Assembly: GCA_903824665.1 (NCBI GenBank)
Contig: CAIJXT010000016.1
Span: 1 to 64,000 of the forward strand
Source of the DNA: an uncultured Bacteroidota bacterium
GTDB lineage: Bacteria > Bacteroidota > Bacteroidia > Chitinophagales > Chitinophagaceae
Reading direction: 5' to 3'
DNA: 64,000 nt
Shown: positions 44,332 through 52,630 of the stretch, piece by piece
Layout: each line of letters begins with the position of its first letter
Position numbering within the stretch: the stretch's first letter is position 1
The notes under the pieces: generated by a model
Told to the model about the DNA's origin: nothing
Databases searched by the model: none
The model's input: only the letters and a program-made list of their open reading frames with translations
Translations under genes and position numbers: made by a program

Positions 44332-45762
44332 CTAGTCGGCAGGTTCAGCTATTTTCTTTATCATACCCTTAAAAATTAAACCATGAAACGGTAGTACGGA
44401 ATACCAATATAATCTACCCATTAAACCGAGTGGTCTAAACGTAGCCGTTTGTGTAAGAATATCATTTTTGTCAATCTTAAATTCTAACCAGGCTTCTCCC
44501 GGTAGCTTCATTTCTGCATAGAGTAGCAATCGTTTTTCGTCTTTGTTTGCTATGAGTACACGCCAAAAATCAAGTGCATCGCCCGATATTAATTCAGTAT
44601 CACTTTTTCTCCCCCGTCTCATACCAACACCACCTGCAAGCTTGTCCAAAAAACCTCTGATTTTCCAAAGCCAGTTGCCGTAATACCAACCTGTTGTACC
44701 TCCAATAGCCCAGATTTTATCAATCGAAGTATTCCCTTCTTCAACCTTGGCAGAACGAATATCCTTAAAGCAGCCGTTAACCGGCACTTCTATAAATTTA
44801 GAAAGGCCTTCTTTGAATATCTTACTCGTTTGTGCATCTTTCCAGCTTGAGAGTACTTGATTTTGTTCTATTTTATCAAAGGCCATCTCAATGGAAGTCT
44901 CATATTTAATGAGTTTTATCCCAAGGGACTGTGCCAAATTATTGGGTTTACAGATCACTTCAATTTTCATACTGTTCACCAAATTCTTTGCAAGCGCAAA
45001 AGACGTTGCAGTAACAAAATACAACCAGTAAGAAGAAATTTTGGGCGTCATTACCGGCACAATAAATATGTGCCTGGTTAAACCACGAGTCTTAGCAAAC
45101 CGTAGCAGCATTTCCTTGTAACTTAAAATATCCGGGCCACCAATATCGTAGCTGTTATTGTAGGTTTCGGCTTTACCAATTACACCAATCAGAAATTCCA
45201 CCACATTACGAATGGCTATTGGCTGACATTTTGTTTCCAGCCATTTTGGAGTAATCATAATGGGCAATTTCTCCACCAAATCACGAATGATTTCAAAAGA
45301 TGCACTACCGGATCCTACGATTATGCCTGCCTTTAATGTAGTAAGTGCGAAACTGGAACCAGATAAAACTGTTTCTACGTTTTTTCGCGATGAAAGATGT
45401 TTTGACAACTCATCTGCATTACTGATTCCACTTAGGTAGATCACCTGTTTAGCGTTAGTTTGTTCAATCCGGTTTTTAAAATTGGAGGCACAGACCTCCT
45501 CCATATTTTCAAAGTCTCCGGTTTCTGTCGACATAGAGTGTATCAGGTAATAAGCCACATCAATATCATAGGGTATTTGCTGTAAAGTGTCCTTATTTAA
45601 AAAATCAGTCTCAATTAATGTTAGATTTAGAGTCGAGTAATTCTTGAAATTAAATCTTTTCTTATCTCTTACACAGCAAATAACGTCATGCCCATTCGCC
45701 AATAAGACAGGCAATAACCTTTGTGCTATATATCCTGTAACACCAGTCAGCAGTACTTTCAT
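44332..45762 (-). CDS. NAD(P)-binding oxidoreductase with DUF2867 domain
   Basis: 476 residues. The N-terminal Rossmann domain opens LLTGVTGYIAQRLLPVLLANG (residues 4-24), the extended-SDR cofactor loop, and the NAD(P)H-binding part runs to about 290. The C-terminal ~150 residues (DKIWAIGGTTGWYYGNWLW and later FRPLGLMGRLYWYSVLPFHG) are DUF2867. This two-domain build is widespread in Bacteroidota and actinobacteria and is not tied to a known reaction. No signal peptide. Its end is followed by a tail copy and terminator 200 bp downstream. Confidence 0.85.
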   Translation of the reverse strand: MKVLLTGVTGYIAQRLLPVLLANGHDVICCVRDKKRFNFKNYSTLNLTLIETDFLNKDTLQQIPYDIDVAYYLIHSMSTETGDFENMEEVCASNFKNRIEQTNAKQVIYLSGISNADELSKHLSSRKNVETVLSGSSFALTTLKAGIIVGSGSASFEIIRDLVEKLPIMITPKWLETKCQPIAIRNVVEFLIGVIGKAETYNNSYDIGGPDILSYKEMLLRFAKTRGLTRHIFIVPVMTPKISSYWLYFVTATSFALAKNLVNSMKIEVICKPNNLAQSLGIKLIKYETSIEMAFDKIEQNQVLSSWKDAQTSKIFKEGLSKFIEVPVNGCFKDIRSAKVEEGNTSIDKIWAIGGTTGWYYGNWLWKIRGFLDKLAGGVGMRRGRKSDTELISGDALDFWRVLIANKDEKRLLLYAEMKLPGEAWLEFKIDKNDILTQTATFRPLGLMGRLYWYSVLPFHGLIFKGMIKKIAEPAD

Positions 45763-45946
45763 AATTTTGAATTGGAAGATTAGATCTTGCTTTTAAGATC
45801 AAGTAGTAGAATGACCGTTATTTATTGCAAAATCATTGTCTGTTGCTCGTGGTGTTCAATAATCCATCCCGAACCATAAATGTAACGCGTTCTTCGAACG
45901 CTTTGATCCCGATGATGCTAAATACCTGATTTAAAGTCAAAAAACA

Positions 45947-45976
45947 AAAGCCCTCCCGGATACTCGGAAAAGCTTT
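45947..45976 (-). terminator. Rho-independent terminator downstream of the avd fragment (copy a)
   Basis: On the minus strand AAAGC/GCTTT closing a longer imperfect hairpin (TCC..GGA inside), followed by TGTTTTTTG. It ends the variable protein 2 cassette. Confidence 0.65.
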
Positions 45977-46040
45977 GTGACCCGGATTGGACTTTTCTCT
46001 ACCCTTTTTGTTGAAGATTTGAAAAAACTGGCAGAGATAA
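45977..46040 (-). repeat. Terminator-linked tail, copy a
   Basis: Plus-strand GTGACCCGGATTGGAC, then TTTTCTCTACCCTTTTTG and TTGAAGATTTGAAAAAACTG. Homologous to copies b-f; here it is fused to the truncated Avd-like gene. Confidence 0.8.
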
Positions 46041-46085
46041 TAGCGGTAGGCTTATGTGGCTTAAGATTCTATTTCTTATACAACC

Positions 46086-46238
46086 CTATATGCTCCTTAC
46101 CAGTTGCAGGGCATCGCTCTTCATATCCTGCCCGAGTGTATGAGTGTATACCCTGCTGAAATCTTTGGAGTATTCAAATATCACTGGTATCTTATTATAC
46201 GTATCCCTATAAACAGGCAGCTCATAACACCACGCCAT
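46086..46238 (-). pseudogene. avd: Truncated Avd-like four-helix-bundle gene (DGR accessory), copy a
   Basis: An ATG at 46238 opens a 50-codon frame: MAWCYELPVYRDTYNKIPVI, then IFEYSKDFSRVYTHTLGQDM, KSDALQLVRSI and a stop. This is the first ~45% of a four-helix-bundle protein of the S23/Avd family (normally ~115-120 residues); helices 3 and 4 are missing. In DGRs, Avd is the partner of the reverse transcriptase and is usually encoded next to the variable protein. Here it begins 61 bp after the stop of the DUF1566 gene, on the same strand. It is followed by ~45 bp of unrecognised sequence and the tail. A truncated product is unlikely to work. Confidence 0.65.
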
Positions 46239-46299
46239 TTTTTTTGAAATTTTTACCACTTCGCCAATATCCTTTTTAAATAGCCAAATTATTAAATTA

Positions 46300-46422
46300 C
46301 TAAAAAGACCGAACTGCACGCACGTTGAGTGTGAAGGCCTTGGGGAAGAAGTTGTCCTGGATGCCACTGCTGAAATACTGGCCCCACGCGTAGCCTTCCA
46401 GGTTCTCACTCGAACTCCAATA
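46300..46422 (-). other. Putative variable region (VR) of DUF1566 protein 2
   Basis: Last 41 codons. Compared with the copy at 53772, aligned codons such as AAC/GGC, TAC/AGC, ATC/AAC, AAC/TAC and CTC/CCC differ in the first two bases and keep C third, as expected for mutated AAC template codons. A few codon pairs (CTG/ACC, GAA/TCC) differ also at base 3 and do not fit a single common template. Confidence 0.6.
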
Positions 46423-47199
46423 GGGGTCATTGGCAAAACCACCTATTGCAATTTTGTTAATATATAATTTATTTAATTCGTCTTTACTGGGTAAATACCA
46501 ATCGGAGTATCCGAACAACACAAGGTCATCGCAAAGGCGGGCTGCGTAGCTGCCTGATCCCTGACTGGTAACAATAGCGGTGGTATTAGCTTGTCCGGTA
46601 CCAATTGCTACACCTGTTGCGCCAGTTGTTGAATTACTACCATTAAACCATTCTATGCCTGTGCTTTGGTCGCTGGGGGCGGCTATCAAACCATGAGGTG
46701 TTGTTGCACTGTAACCAGCGTCACCCGGTTGTAGTAAATAAGCGATTACACCGCCTCCATAGCTTGAACCAATTACTAATGGCACAGCCGATGTTGTGGT
46801 CCAAGTAGGAATACCTCCCATCAATGTCAGATTCTGCCCATTTGTACCTACTGGTACTCTTACCCAGTGACTGCCATTCCAGTATAGCATATCTCCGGTA
46901 GCTGTGCCCGCAGGAGCATTGCCCACAGCACTCCATCCACTACCTGTATAATAATAGAAACCAGAAGTGCTGTCGGTCTGGAAAATCATCAATCCTGTTA
47001 CGGGTGATGATATTGCCCACTTTTGGGCACCAGTCATACGCGGCACCAGCACTCCCTGGCTTGTACTTGCTACATCCAGCATAGCCGATGCGTTGGCTGC
47101 TGCGCCAGTGGTGTTCACAGCCAAGCCCTGCGCAATAGTATAGTTTGTAATAAAAACAGAAACAAGCGTAAATGCCAATAAGGAAATGATCTGCTTCAT
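46300..47199 (-). CDS. Secreted DUF1566 protein, putative DGR variable protein 2
   Basis: 299 residues: signal peptide (to TIAQ), N-terminal module with AMLDVASTSQGVLVPRMTGA and GLMIFQTDSTSGFYYYTGSG, a linker GDMLYWNGSHWVRVPVGTNG, and a C-terminal DUF1566 domain (GGGVIAYLL, GLIAAPSDQSTGIEW, SDWYLPSKDELNKLY). The last 41 codons keep the YWSSSE/AW/Q/F/G/VRAVRSF framework with changed residues between. Proteins with this C-type-lectin-like fold at the C-terminus display diversified binding surfaces in DGR systems. It is followed by a truncated Avd-like gene and a terminator, i.e. a minimal variable protein-Avd cassette. Confidence 0.85.
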   Translation of the reverse strand: MKQIISLLAFTLVSVFITNYTIAQGLAVNTTGAAANASAMLDVASTSQGVLVPRMTGAQKWAISSPVTGLMIFQTDSTSGFYYYTGSGWSAVGNAPAGTATGDMLYWNGSHWVRVPVGTNGQNLTLMGGIPTWTTTSAVPLVIGSSYGGGVIAYLLQPGDAGYSATTPHGLIAAPSDQSTGIEWFNGSNSTTGATGVAIGTGQANTTAIVTSQGSGSYAARLCDDLVLFGYSDWYLPSKDELNKLYINKIAIGGFANDPYWSSSENLEGYAWGQYFSSGIQDNFFPKAFTLNVRAVRSF

Positions 47200-47212
47200 A
47201 AGTATTTTTTTA

Positions 47213-47220
47213 CAAAAATA
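47213..47220 (-). promoter_or_regulatory. -7 box of variable protein 2
   Basis: On the minus strand TATTTTTG, an exact TAnnTTTG match ending 13 bp before the ATG; no clear -33 element. Confidence 0.45.
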
Positions 47221-47374
47221 GAGATTTTCGTTAAATTATTATATTTTGTACTTTTTATTATGTTTTACATTAATACACATAACATATCAAATTCCATATT
47301 AGATGCGTCTTCGCCGTCGCAACACACAGCGAAATCAGGAGCGTGCTATCCATAGTGTTTTAGTGCACAAAAAA

Positions 47375-47412
47375 AGGAGAAAGCGCTATTCGCTCTATTT
47401 CACCGCTCTCCT
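47375..47412 (-). terminator. Terminator-like hairpin next to tail copy b
   Basis: On the minus strand AGGAGA/TCTCCT with an inner GCG...CGC extension, followed by TTTTTTTG. Confidence 0.6.
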
Positions 47413-47416
47413 ACTG

Positions 47417-47482
47417 TGTGAACTTGAAGGGACTTTTCTCGAACATTTTTATTGAGGAACTGAAAAAACTGGCAGAGATAAT
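47417..47482 (-). repeat. Terminator-linked tail, copy b
   Basis: Plus-strand GTGAACTTGAAGGGAC, then TTTTCTCGAACATTTTTATTG and AGGAACTGAAAAAACTGGC. Closest to copy a; identity with copy a continues through the pseudo-avd segment. Confidence 0.8.
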
Positions 47483-47526
47483 AGGAGTAGGCTTATGTGA
47501 CTTAAGATTCAATTTCTTATACAACC

Positions 47527-47685
47527 CTATATGCTCCTTACCAGTTGCAGGGCATCGCTCTTCATATCCTGCCCGAGTGTATGAATGTATTCCCTGCTAA
47601 AATCTTTGGCGTATTCAAATATCATTGGTATCACATTGCAGGTATACTTAACAATAGTCAGGTCCTAATCCGAAGCGATTCTATA
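47527..47685 (-). pseudogene. avd: Decayed Avd-like four-helix-bundle relic, copy b
   Basis: The stretch MIFEYAKDFSREYIHTLGQD and SDALQLVRSI-stop is intact, but the N-terminal part has lost its ATG (ATGGCG became ATCGCT at the aligned place) and carries in-frame stops. It is over 90% identical to copy a across the shared ~180 bp by eye. No full variable protein gene lies upstream. Confidence 0.65.
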
Positions 47686-47730
47686 AAATATTTACCGCTA
47701 AGCGGAGTTTCATTTTAAGTGGGCAAATAC

Positions 47731-47767
47731 TTAAAAAGCCTTTCTGACTGGGAATGAAGCCGAAGCT
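47731..47767 (-). pseudogene. Possible 3' relic of a fourth DUF1566 variable protein
   Basis: On the minus strand the frame reads ASASFPVRKAF-stop, ending in GGCTTTTTAA like the VRAVRAF-stop ends of the intact copies, at the expected place upstream of pseudo-avd copy b. Only ~12 codons, so tentative. Confidence 0.35.
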
Positions 47768-47925
47768 AACAATTTCAGCAATAATCATTGACCAGAATAC
47801 TTATACCTTGTCGGGTTAGTAAAAAAAACCTAGGGCCGTAAACGGGAAAGTGGTTTGTTAGACTTAAAACCTGTTACAAAGACAAATTATTGGACACTAT
47901 ACCGGAAGGCAAAAACCTGAAAATA

Positions 47926-48984
47926 TTAAAATGATCGGTTATCAAGATTCCATTTACCATTACTAAGAAAGAAGTAATTCAATACACCGCTACCCTCCTG
48001 GTCAAAAAATACGGCTGAATGGCTTCTTTGGGTTTCAAAAATTGCAGAAACATCATAGCCCACCTTGTTGGTCATAAAAGATTGTCCATCATGAGCCCAT
48101 CCGCTGGTGGAAAGGAAGTAGTAATGCAGGAAGCCATCGGCTCCTCTGAAAAATACAGCCGAATGGTTTCTTTGCTGCTCAAACACGGCGCTGATGTTGC
48201 CTGAAACCGGAGTCATAGCAAAAGATTTGCTATCCAGCGCCCACCGGCCATTGGACAGGTAGTAATAATGCAGCAAGCCGTCGGTTCCGGCAAAGAATAC
48301 ACCTGCGTGGTTGCGCTGAACTTCGAACACGGCAGAAATGTCGCCTTTTACCGGGGTACCGGCAAATGAACTCGCGTCATGCTTCCACTGACCATTCTGT
48401 ACAAAGTAATAGTGAAGCAACCCGTCTTCGCCCCTGAAAAAAACAGCACAATGCTGCCTTTGCGCCTCATAAACAACAGATATACTGCCATCGACCCTTG
48501 CGGCCTGGAACGACGTTCCATCATGCTGCCACTGCCCGTTTTTCACGAAATAAAAATGAAGATAGCCGTCCTTTCCCCTGAAAAATACAGATGAGTGATT
48601 CCTTTGCGGCTCAAATACTGCCGCAACACTGCCGGATACTTCAGCCGCTTTAAAAGAACTTCCATCATGCTGCCAGCCAGAGGCCGTAACAAAATAGTAG
48701 TGAAGAAAATTATCGGTTCCGGTATAAAAAACCGCCGAATGTTTACGCTGAGGCTCATATACAGCGCTAATGTCTCCGTGCGCAGGGCTCGATGAGAAGC
48801 TGGCGTTATCACGTTGCCATTTACCCTTGCCCAGGTAAAAGAACTCTATATATCCACTGCTGCCCTTTGTATAGAATTCGGTGTGGTTTCTGTCCGCAGA
48901 AAAAACGCAGGATAGCTGCTTTTGTGCGCTGGACGGGGCACAAAAAAATAATACAGCAAAAATTGCCAAAACAATATGTTTCAT
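47926..48984 (-). CDS. Secreted seven-fold repeat protein, likely beta-propeller lectin
   Basis: 352 residues with a signal peptide (to SSAQ at 21). The whole mature chain is seven repeats of ~47 residues. Each reads roughly ISAVFE.QRNHSAVFFRG.DG.LHYYF...G.W.HDG.SF, with the variable part between SF and the next I. Seven such blades match the geometry of PLL/tectonin-like propeller lectins, which bind sugars in pockets between blades. The family cannot be fixed by eye, so sugar binding is inference. It has no T9SS tail and could be periplasmic or released. Confidence 0.75.
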   Translation of the reverse strand: MKHIVLAIFAVLFFCAPSSAQKQLSCVFSADRNHTEFYTKGSSGYIEFFYLGKGKWQRDNASFSSSPAHGDISAVYEPQRKHSAVFYTGTDNFLHYYFVTASGWQHDGSSFKAAEVSGSVAAVFEPQRNHSSVFFRGKDGYLHFYFVKNGQWQHDGTSFQAARVDGSISVVYEAQRQHCAVFFRGEDGLLHYYFVQNGQWKHDASSFAGTPVKGDISAVFEVQRNHAGVFFAGTDGLLHYYYLSNGRWALDSKSFAMTPVSGNISAVFEQQRNHSAVFFRGADGFLHYYFLSTSGWAHDGQSFMTNKVGYDVSAIFETQRSHSAVFFDQEGSGVLNYFFLSNGKWNLDNRSF

Positions 48985-49020
48985 AACACCCTATTTTAAA
49001 ATCATTCGTTATTAATACAG

Positions 49021-49905
49021 TTACTGCCCAACATTGGCTAAGAATTCATTGAATTCCTTTATCCTCAGTTGATCGGAAAATATATATTGCACCCTCGGGT
49101 AGCTACCCTGATCAGTGACTCTTGGATATGCTTTTCTGACAAAAATCAATCTATCAATATCTGAGCCAAGCACTTTACTGATTTCAATTACCTGATCCGT
49201 TGACAGGCAGTTATTAGCCAGTATCGCCGCCGCCTTGTTTTCTTTTACGGTTGATGACAACTCATCCCGGATCTCTGCCAAAGAGCGATCGAAGCTAATG
49301 CCATCCATAGCAAAATGACAATCGGCAGAACCCACCTTCCTGGTTCCTGTTGTCTGAGAGCCCGCCATACGGCCGTTGTTGCCAACATTTACATTCATCG
49401 ATGCATTAAAGCCGGGTTGCGCGTTCACATTCATTTGCACATCTGGTATATTCACGTTGATAGAAGCGTTGTTTTGGTTATTCACAGTCGTCGTTGTAGT
49501 AGTGGTAGTACTGCCGTAGTGAATAATATACAAATCAGGAGTTGGGGTAAAACCCGGCGCGACGGGTGTGCTGCTGAACAAACGCAATTTTAGTTCACCT
49601 TTCTTGGTTCTCTTTATCCGGTAAGTTGCCTCAACATACTCATGTGATATTGCATTCTGAGTATATACATTGCTGTTAATGGCTTCCTTCGTGGTGTCTT
49701 CAAATACTATTTTCACCCTGTAATTAACGGCAACTAGTCCATCAATCCGGATGTTTGTTTGCGGCATTGGGTTTTGTTTGATCCCGTTTACTACCAGGTA
49801 AAACCGGTCGCCATCTTCCGAAAATACAGTAACTACGCCTTGTGAAAAAGATAAAAAAGGGACAACTGCAACAAACAATAATAGTATAATTCTCATGGAT
49901 TTCAC
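49021..49905 (-). CDS. DUF4476 domain protein
   Basis: 294 residues with a signal peptide (to FSQG at 23). The middle is low-complexity: a run of eight threonines, then NNQNNASINVNIPDVQMNVN and GFNASMNVNVG. The C-terminal ~90 residues (ADCHFAMDGISFDRSLAEIR, then NCLSTDQVIEISKVLGSD and AYPRVTD) form the all-helical DUF4476 domain found in Bacteroidota periplasmic and surface proteins. Function is unknown. It lies 36 bp upstream of the propeller gene on the same strand and may be co-transcribed with it. Confidence 0.82.
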   Translation of the reverse strand: MKSMRIILLLFVAVVPFLSFSQGVVTVFSEDGDRFYLVVNGIKQNPMPQTNIRIDGLVAVNYRVKIVFEDTTKEAINSNVYTQNAISHEYVEATYRIKRTKKGELKLRLFSSTPVAPGFTPTPDLYIIHYGSTTTTTTTTVNNQNNASINVNIPDVQMNVNAQPGFNASMNVNVGNNGRMAGSQTTGTRKVGSADCHFAMDGISFDRSLAEIRDELSSTVKENKAAAILANNCLSTDQVIEISKVLGSDIDRLIFVRKAYPRVTDQGSYPRVQYIFSDQLRIKEFNEFLANVGQ

Positions 49906-49947
49906 ATACCGCTTTAACCACGTGGTCTTAGACGGCTCTTATTAAGA

Positions 49948-50127
49948 TTATTTAGAGGATTTGACTTTTTTCGCTTTCTGGTCTTTCTCGGCCTTGATAG
50001 ATGCCATGACCTTTTCTTTAGGAGTGGTACAGGCTATTTGCATGTTCTTTTCGAATAACTCCATTGCTTCATCAAAAGGTAGAGTTACTTCTAATTCGTC
50101 TATTTTCTTTTTCGTCTGCGCTTTCAT
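49948..50127 (-). CDS. Small lysine-rich protein of unknown function
   Basis: 59 residues from the ATG at 50127 (MKAQTKKKIDELEVTLPFDE). It is highly charged and predicted alpha-helical, with a C-terminal lysine cluster (EKDQKAKKVKSSK). A longer frame from 50178 adds 17 residues that look non-coding. It lies 42 bp before the DUF4476 gene. I do not recognise a family; the existence of the gene is likely but not certain. Confidence 0.5.
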   Translation of the reverse strand: MKAQTKKKIDELEVTLPFDEAMELFEKNMQIACTTPKEKVMASIKAEKDQKAKKVKSSK

Positions 50128-50409
50128 AACTAACCTAAATTTACGAAAATAATTTTCGTTATTTTTATGGCTAAACAAAGTTAGTCACTCTTTAAAACAC
50201 TTGCCTATAAGTAAATAAACATATAAGTATCATCAAAAGTTGCAGTCTCGAATTACCACTTTAAGCATCGCAACTCCAATACAATAATTCTTGGTACGCA
50301 AGTAAAGGCGTAGCTATGTTTTTGTATTGGAAAGGCTGTGGTAAGCCTGAGACTGCGAAGATATTAGTTGCGCCTCTTTCATTTTCTAACAGTCTCAAAT
50401 TACCACACA

Positions 50410-50871
50410 ATGAGAAAATTAATCATAGCAGCGAGTCTGCTATTATCGTCGTTATATATAAATGCTCAAACCAAGACTGGACGTTGGTATCGAACTTCTA
50501 ATGACACCTATACTTCATACACCTACACTACTCGCTATTACAAAACAGATGTTGGATTTGCTACTGAATATAAAATTAGTAGTCCTCGAATAACGGTAAC
50601 AGCTATTCACGATACCATTGAAAACCAAATCAAAATTGATGTTCAAGAAAGAGGTGGTGGTATTTTAGCACAGCACAGTCAAGAGCATTTAGAATGTGAA
50701 CCACATTCTTCTAACCTATTTGGCTTTGAAGGTAATTGGAGGATGCTTGGTGGAGATAGAGTGCCTTATCAATTTGCTGTAAAGTATCTTTCTAAGAAGT
50801 TTGATTACATCACAGTCAAAAGTGTTATTGGACCTTATATAACCAATGGAGCTCATTTCTTTTGCTTTTAG
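50410..50871 (+). CDS. Secreted protein of unknown function
   Basis: 153 residues from the ATG at 50410, which opens a signal peptide MRKLIIAASLLLSSLYINAQ; a frame from 50368 is 14 codons longer but less likely. The mature part begins with a Tyr/Thr-rich stretch (NDTYTSYTYTTRYYKTD) and is predicted mostly beta. No family is recognised. Its transcript ends at the hairpin at 50892. Confidence 0.6.
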   Translation: MRKLIIAASLLLSSLYINAQTKTGRWYRTSNDTYTSYTYTTRYYKTDVGFATEYKISSPRITVTAIHDTIENQIKIDVQERGGGILAQHSQEHLECEPHSSNLFGFEGNWRMLGGDRVPYQFAVKYLSKKFDYITVKSVIGPYITNGAHFFCF

Positions 50872-50891
50872 CTTAATTTGCTATCTTCGTT

Positions 50892-50921
50892 AGGCTTATC
50901 TCTAATGGTAAGCCTTTTTTT
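50892..50921 (+). terminator. Rho-independent terminator between small genes
   Basis: AGGCTTA/TAAGCCT stem (7 bp, 10-nt loop) followed by TTTTTT. It ends the preceding secreted protein gene and abuts the ATG of the DUF2158 gene. Confidence 0.8.
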
Positions 50922-51080
50922 ATGAAAGCAGGTGATATTGTAAAACTAAAATCTGGCGGCCCCGATATGACTATTGTTTTTATCGACACAGATCAAGTTG
51001 CCAGATGCGTTTGGTACTGTACGTCAGAATTTAATATTAAATGGCAGGATCTTGCTGTTGTGACACTAATACCTGCTTAA
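50922..51080 (+). CDS. YodC family (DUF2158) small protein
   Basis: 52 residues: MKAGDIVKLKSGGPDMTIVF, then DTDQVARCVWYC and a conserved LAVVTLIPA end. The GD.VKLKSGGP.MTV start and a Cys-x-Trp in the middle are the DUF2158 signature. Function is unknown. The gene follows the terminator immediately, so its ribosomes may start on a nearly leaderless transcript from within that hairpin region. It ends 3 bp before the transposase stop codon (convergent). Confidence 0.75.
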   Translation: MKAGDIVKLKSGGPDMTIVFIDTDQVARCVWYCTSEFNIKWQDLAVVTLIPA

Positions 51081-51082
51081 AG

Positions 51083-52090
51083 TTAAGCTACCTTCTTCTT
51101 CACAAGCTGTTTATATGATAGCCTCGTATTGACATTCTCCATTGAGTTGTCGAGTATCTCCTGTACTGTTATTTTTCTTGTGTTGTACCTGTAAACGAAT
51201 TCATCCACGTATCTCTGTAAGTGCTTTCTGCTTACTTGATGATACGTGCCTATTATTGTTCTCTTTAAATGGGACCAAGCACCTTCTAATGTATTAGACG
51301 TATGACCTGCTTCGTCAACGTATTGACCCCTTGTGTGATCTACAATGTGATGTTCGTATATCGCATTCAGTCCTCTATATCCTCTCCATTCATCAGATAC
51401 TAAAATGCTGCCTTTTTTTACAGTTTCCAATATATGGGGGTGTAATGACTTTCCTGATGTGTCACTTATAGCAATAGCTTTTATCTCAGATGGTTTAGTT
51501 ACAACCTTTTCTGTTACCATTTTGCCAGGCATGATTTTGTGCGGTCTCTGTATATAATGAGCCTCTTCTTTTTGAAGCATTCCCATAACTGGTGTCTTAT
51601 CGATGAACGCTCTGCCTTGACTATTCTTTACTTTCTTGTGATAAGGTCTGTTTTTATTTTTGCCGCCGATAAATGTTTCATCCAATTCAATAGTACCTTC
51701 TAACTCGATAGAGCCACCAGTATTTAGCATGTGACGTATTCTTTGAGCCATGAACCAACCAGTCTTCTGAGTTACGTTTAAGTCCTTTGCCAGCTGACAT
51801 GAACTGATACCCTTCTTATGAAAACCATATAGAAAGATTGCTGTAAACCATTTACACAGCGGTATCTGTGAGTTCTCGAAAATTGTGCCTTTAGTAGCAG
51901 AGAATTGCTTCTTACATTCTTTGTCAGTGCACTTATACCTTTTAAATTTTCCTTTGAGTTCATATATCTTATTGCAGCCACAGTGAGGGCAAATAATTTC
52001 TCCTTTCCACCTCATTTGTATTAGGTAGTCAAGGCAACGTTGTTCGTCAGAGAAGTACTGTATTACGTCGATTATAGACTTGAATTTCAT
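51083..52090 (-). mobile_element. IS1595-family transposase gene
   Basis: 335 residues from the ATG at 52090 (MKFKSIIDVIQYFSDEQRCL); a frame from 52123 is 11 codons longer. An N-terminal zinc ribbon (CPHCGCNKIYEL, C.D.ECKKQF) precedes the ISXO2-like catalytic domain with LDETFIGGK, SDEWRGYRG and the closing N.LEGAWSHLKR. It appears full length. I could not find convincing terminal inverted repeats or a target duplication, so the element boundaries are open. The nearby small genes may be passengers or chromosomal. Confidence 0.9.
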
Positions 52091-52193
52091 GGTGAGTGAT
52101 TGTACGATAAAATTACAGACCACTATTCAGAAAGGCACGGATTTGACGCTGAGAAACTAAAGTTAGTATCAAAGAAATGTTAACTCAAAGCAG

Positions 52194-52201
52194 TATATTT
52201 G
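52194..52201 (+). promoter_or_regulatory. -7 box before the 52205 gene
   Basis: TATATTTG, an exact TAnnTTTG match, only 3 bp before the ATG, which would make the transcript leaderless or the box a chance match. Confidence 0.3.
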
Positions 52202-52204
52202 AGT

Positions 52205-52510
52205 ATGAAATACTTTGACAAAGAGAAGCAAGCTGATTTGTTATTAAAGTTTAGCCCTAAGGCACAAGATATATTTATCCTTGTCTATAATCGAATTGTC
52301 GATGATATGAATGAATTAGAAAAAGAGAAAAGAAATAAGTCGATCGACTATAACGATTTTGATATAGCAAACCTTATAGAGGTAAAACAAGTCGGTAACG
52401 GTGTATTGTTTTCTATAAAAGATGAATATAAGCAGTATAGTGATGCTACTGCTTTAGAGATGCGAATGACTGAAATAATCAACCGACATAAAAAGTCTAT
52501 TCCGACATAA
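52205..52510 (+). CDS. Small protein of unknown function
   Basis: 101 residues from the ATG at 52205 (MKYFDKEKQADLLLKFSPKA). It is acidic and basic in alternating stretches, predicted alpha-helical with a short beta hairpin (VKQVGNGVLFSIKDEY). No family recognised. It starts 114 bp upstream of the transposase start in the opposite direction. It overlaps a short minus-strand frame at its end. Confidence 0.55.
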   Translation: MKYFDKEKQADLLLKFSPKAQDIFILVYNRIVDDMNELEKEKRNKSIDYNDFDIANLIEVKQVGNGVLFSIKDEYKQYSDATALEMRMTEIINRHKKSIPT

Positions 52511-52604
52511 TCTTCAGCAAATCCTCTTCGGTAATATATCCAAGTACGTTATCAGGCGTTACTCCTGCTTCAATAAGCTCTTCAATTGATAATTCGATTT
52601 CCAT
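52497..52604 (-). CDS. Possible 35-residue acidic peptide
   Basis: Frame MEIELSIEELIEAGVTPDNV, then GYITEEDLLKIMSE. Regular amphipathic helices and good composition suggest it may be real, following the 52631 gene. It overlaps the convergent gene by 14 bp. No family known. Confidence 0.35.
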   Translation of the reverse strand: MEIELSIEELIEAGVTPDNVLGYITEEDLLKIMSE

Positions 52605-52630
52605 TCCTGAAGATAAGAACGCTTAAATTC

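Larger units (their letters stand above)
47200..47925. other. Intergenic region with decayed DGR cassette relic
   Basis: Contains, left to right, the promoter of variable protein 2, terminator and tail copy b, a pseudo-avd segment and a possible relic of a variable protein end. The rest up to the propeller gene is unassigned. Confidence 0.6.

Noticed and set aside
45977..46159. Plus-strand frames containing GLFS(T/N)(L/I)F(V/I)E(D/E)LKKLAEII at 45977, 47418 and 53313
   Set aside because: They look conserved only because the underlying tail and Avd DNA is repeated; the meaningful reading of the segment is on the minus strand.
51055..52180. TGA(C/T)ACTAA at both sides of the IS1595 transposase as terminal inverted repeats
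   Set aside because: Only about nine bases match, the left copy lies inside the DUF2158 gene, and no target duplication is visible.
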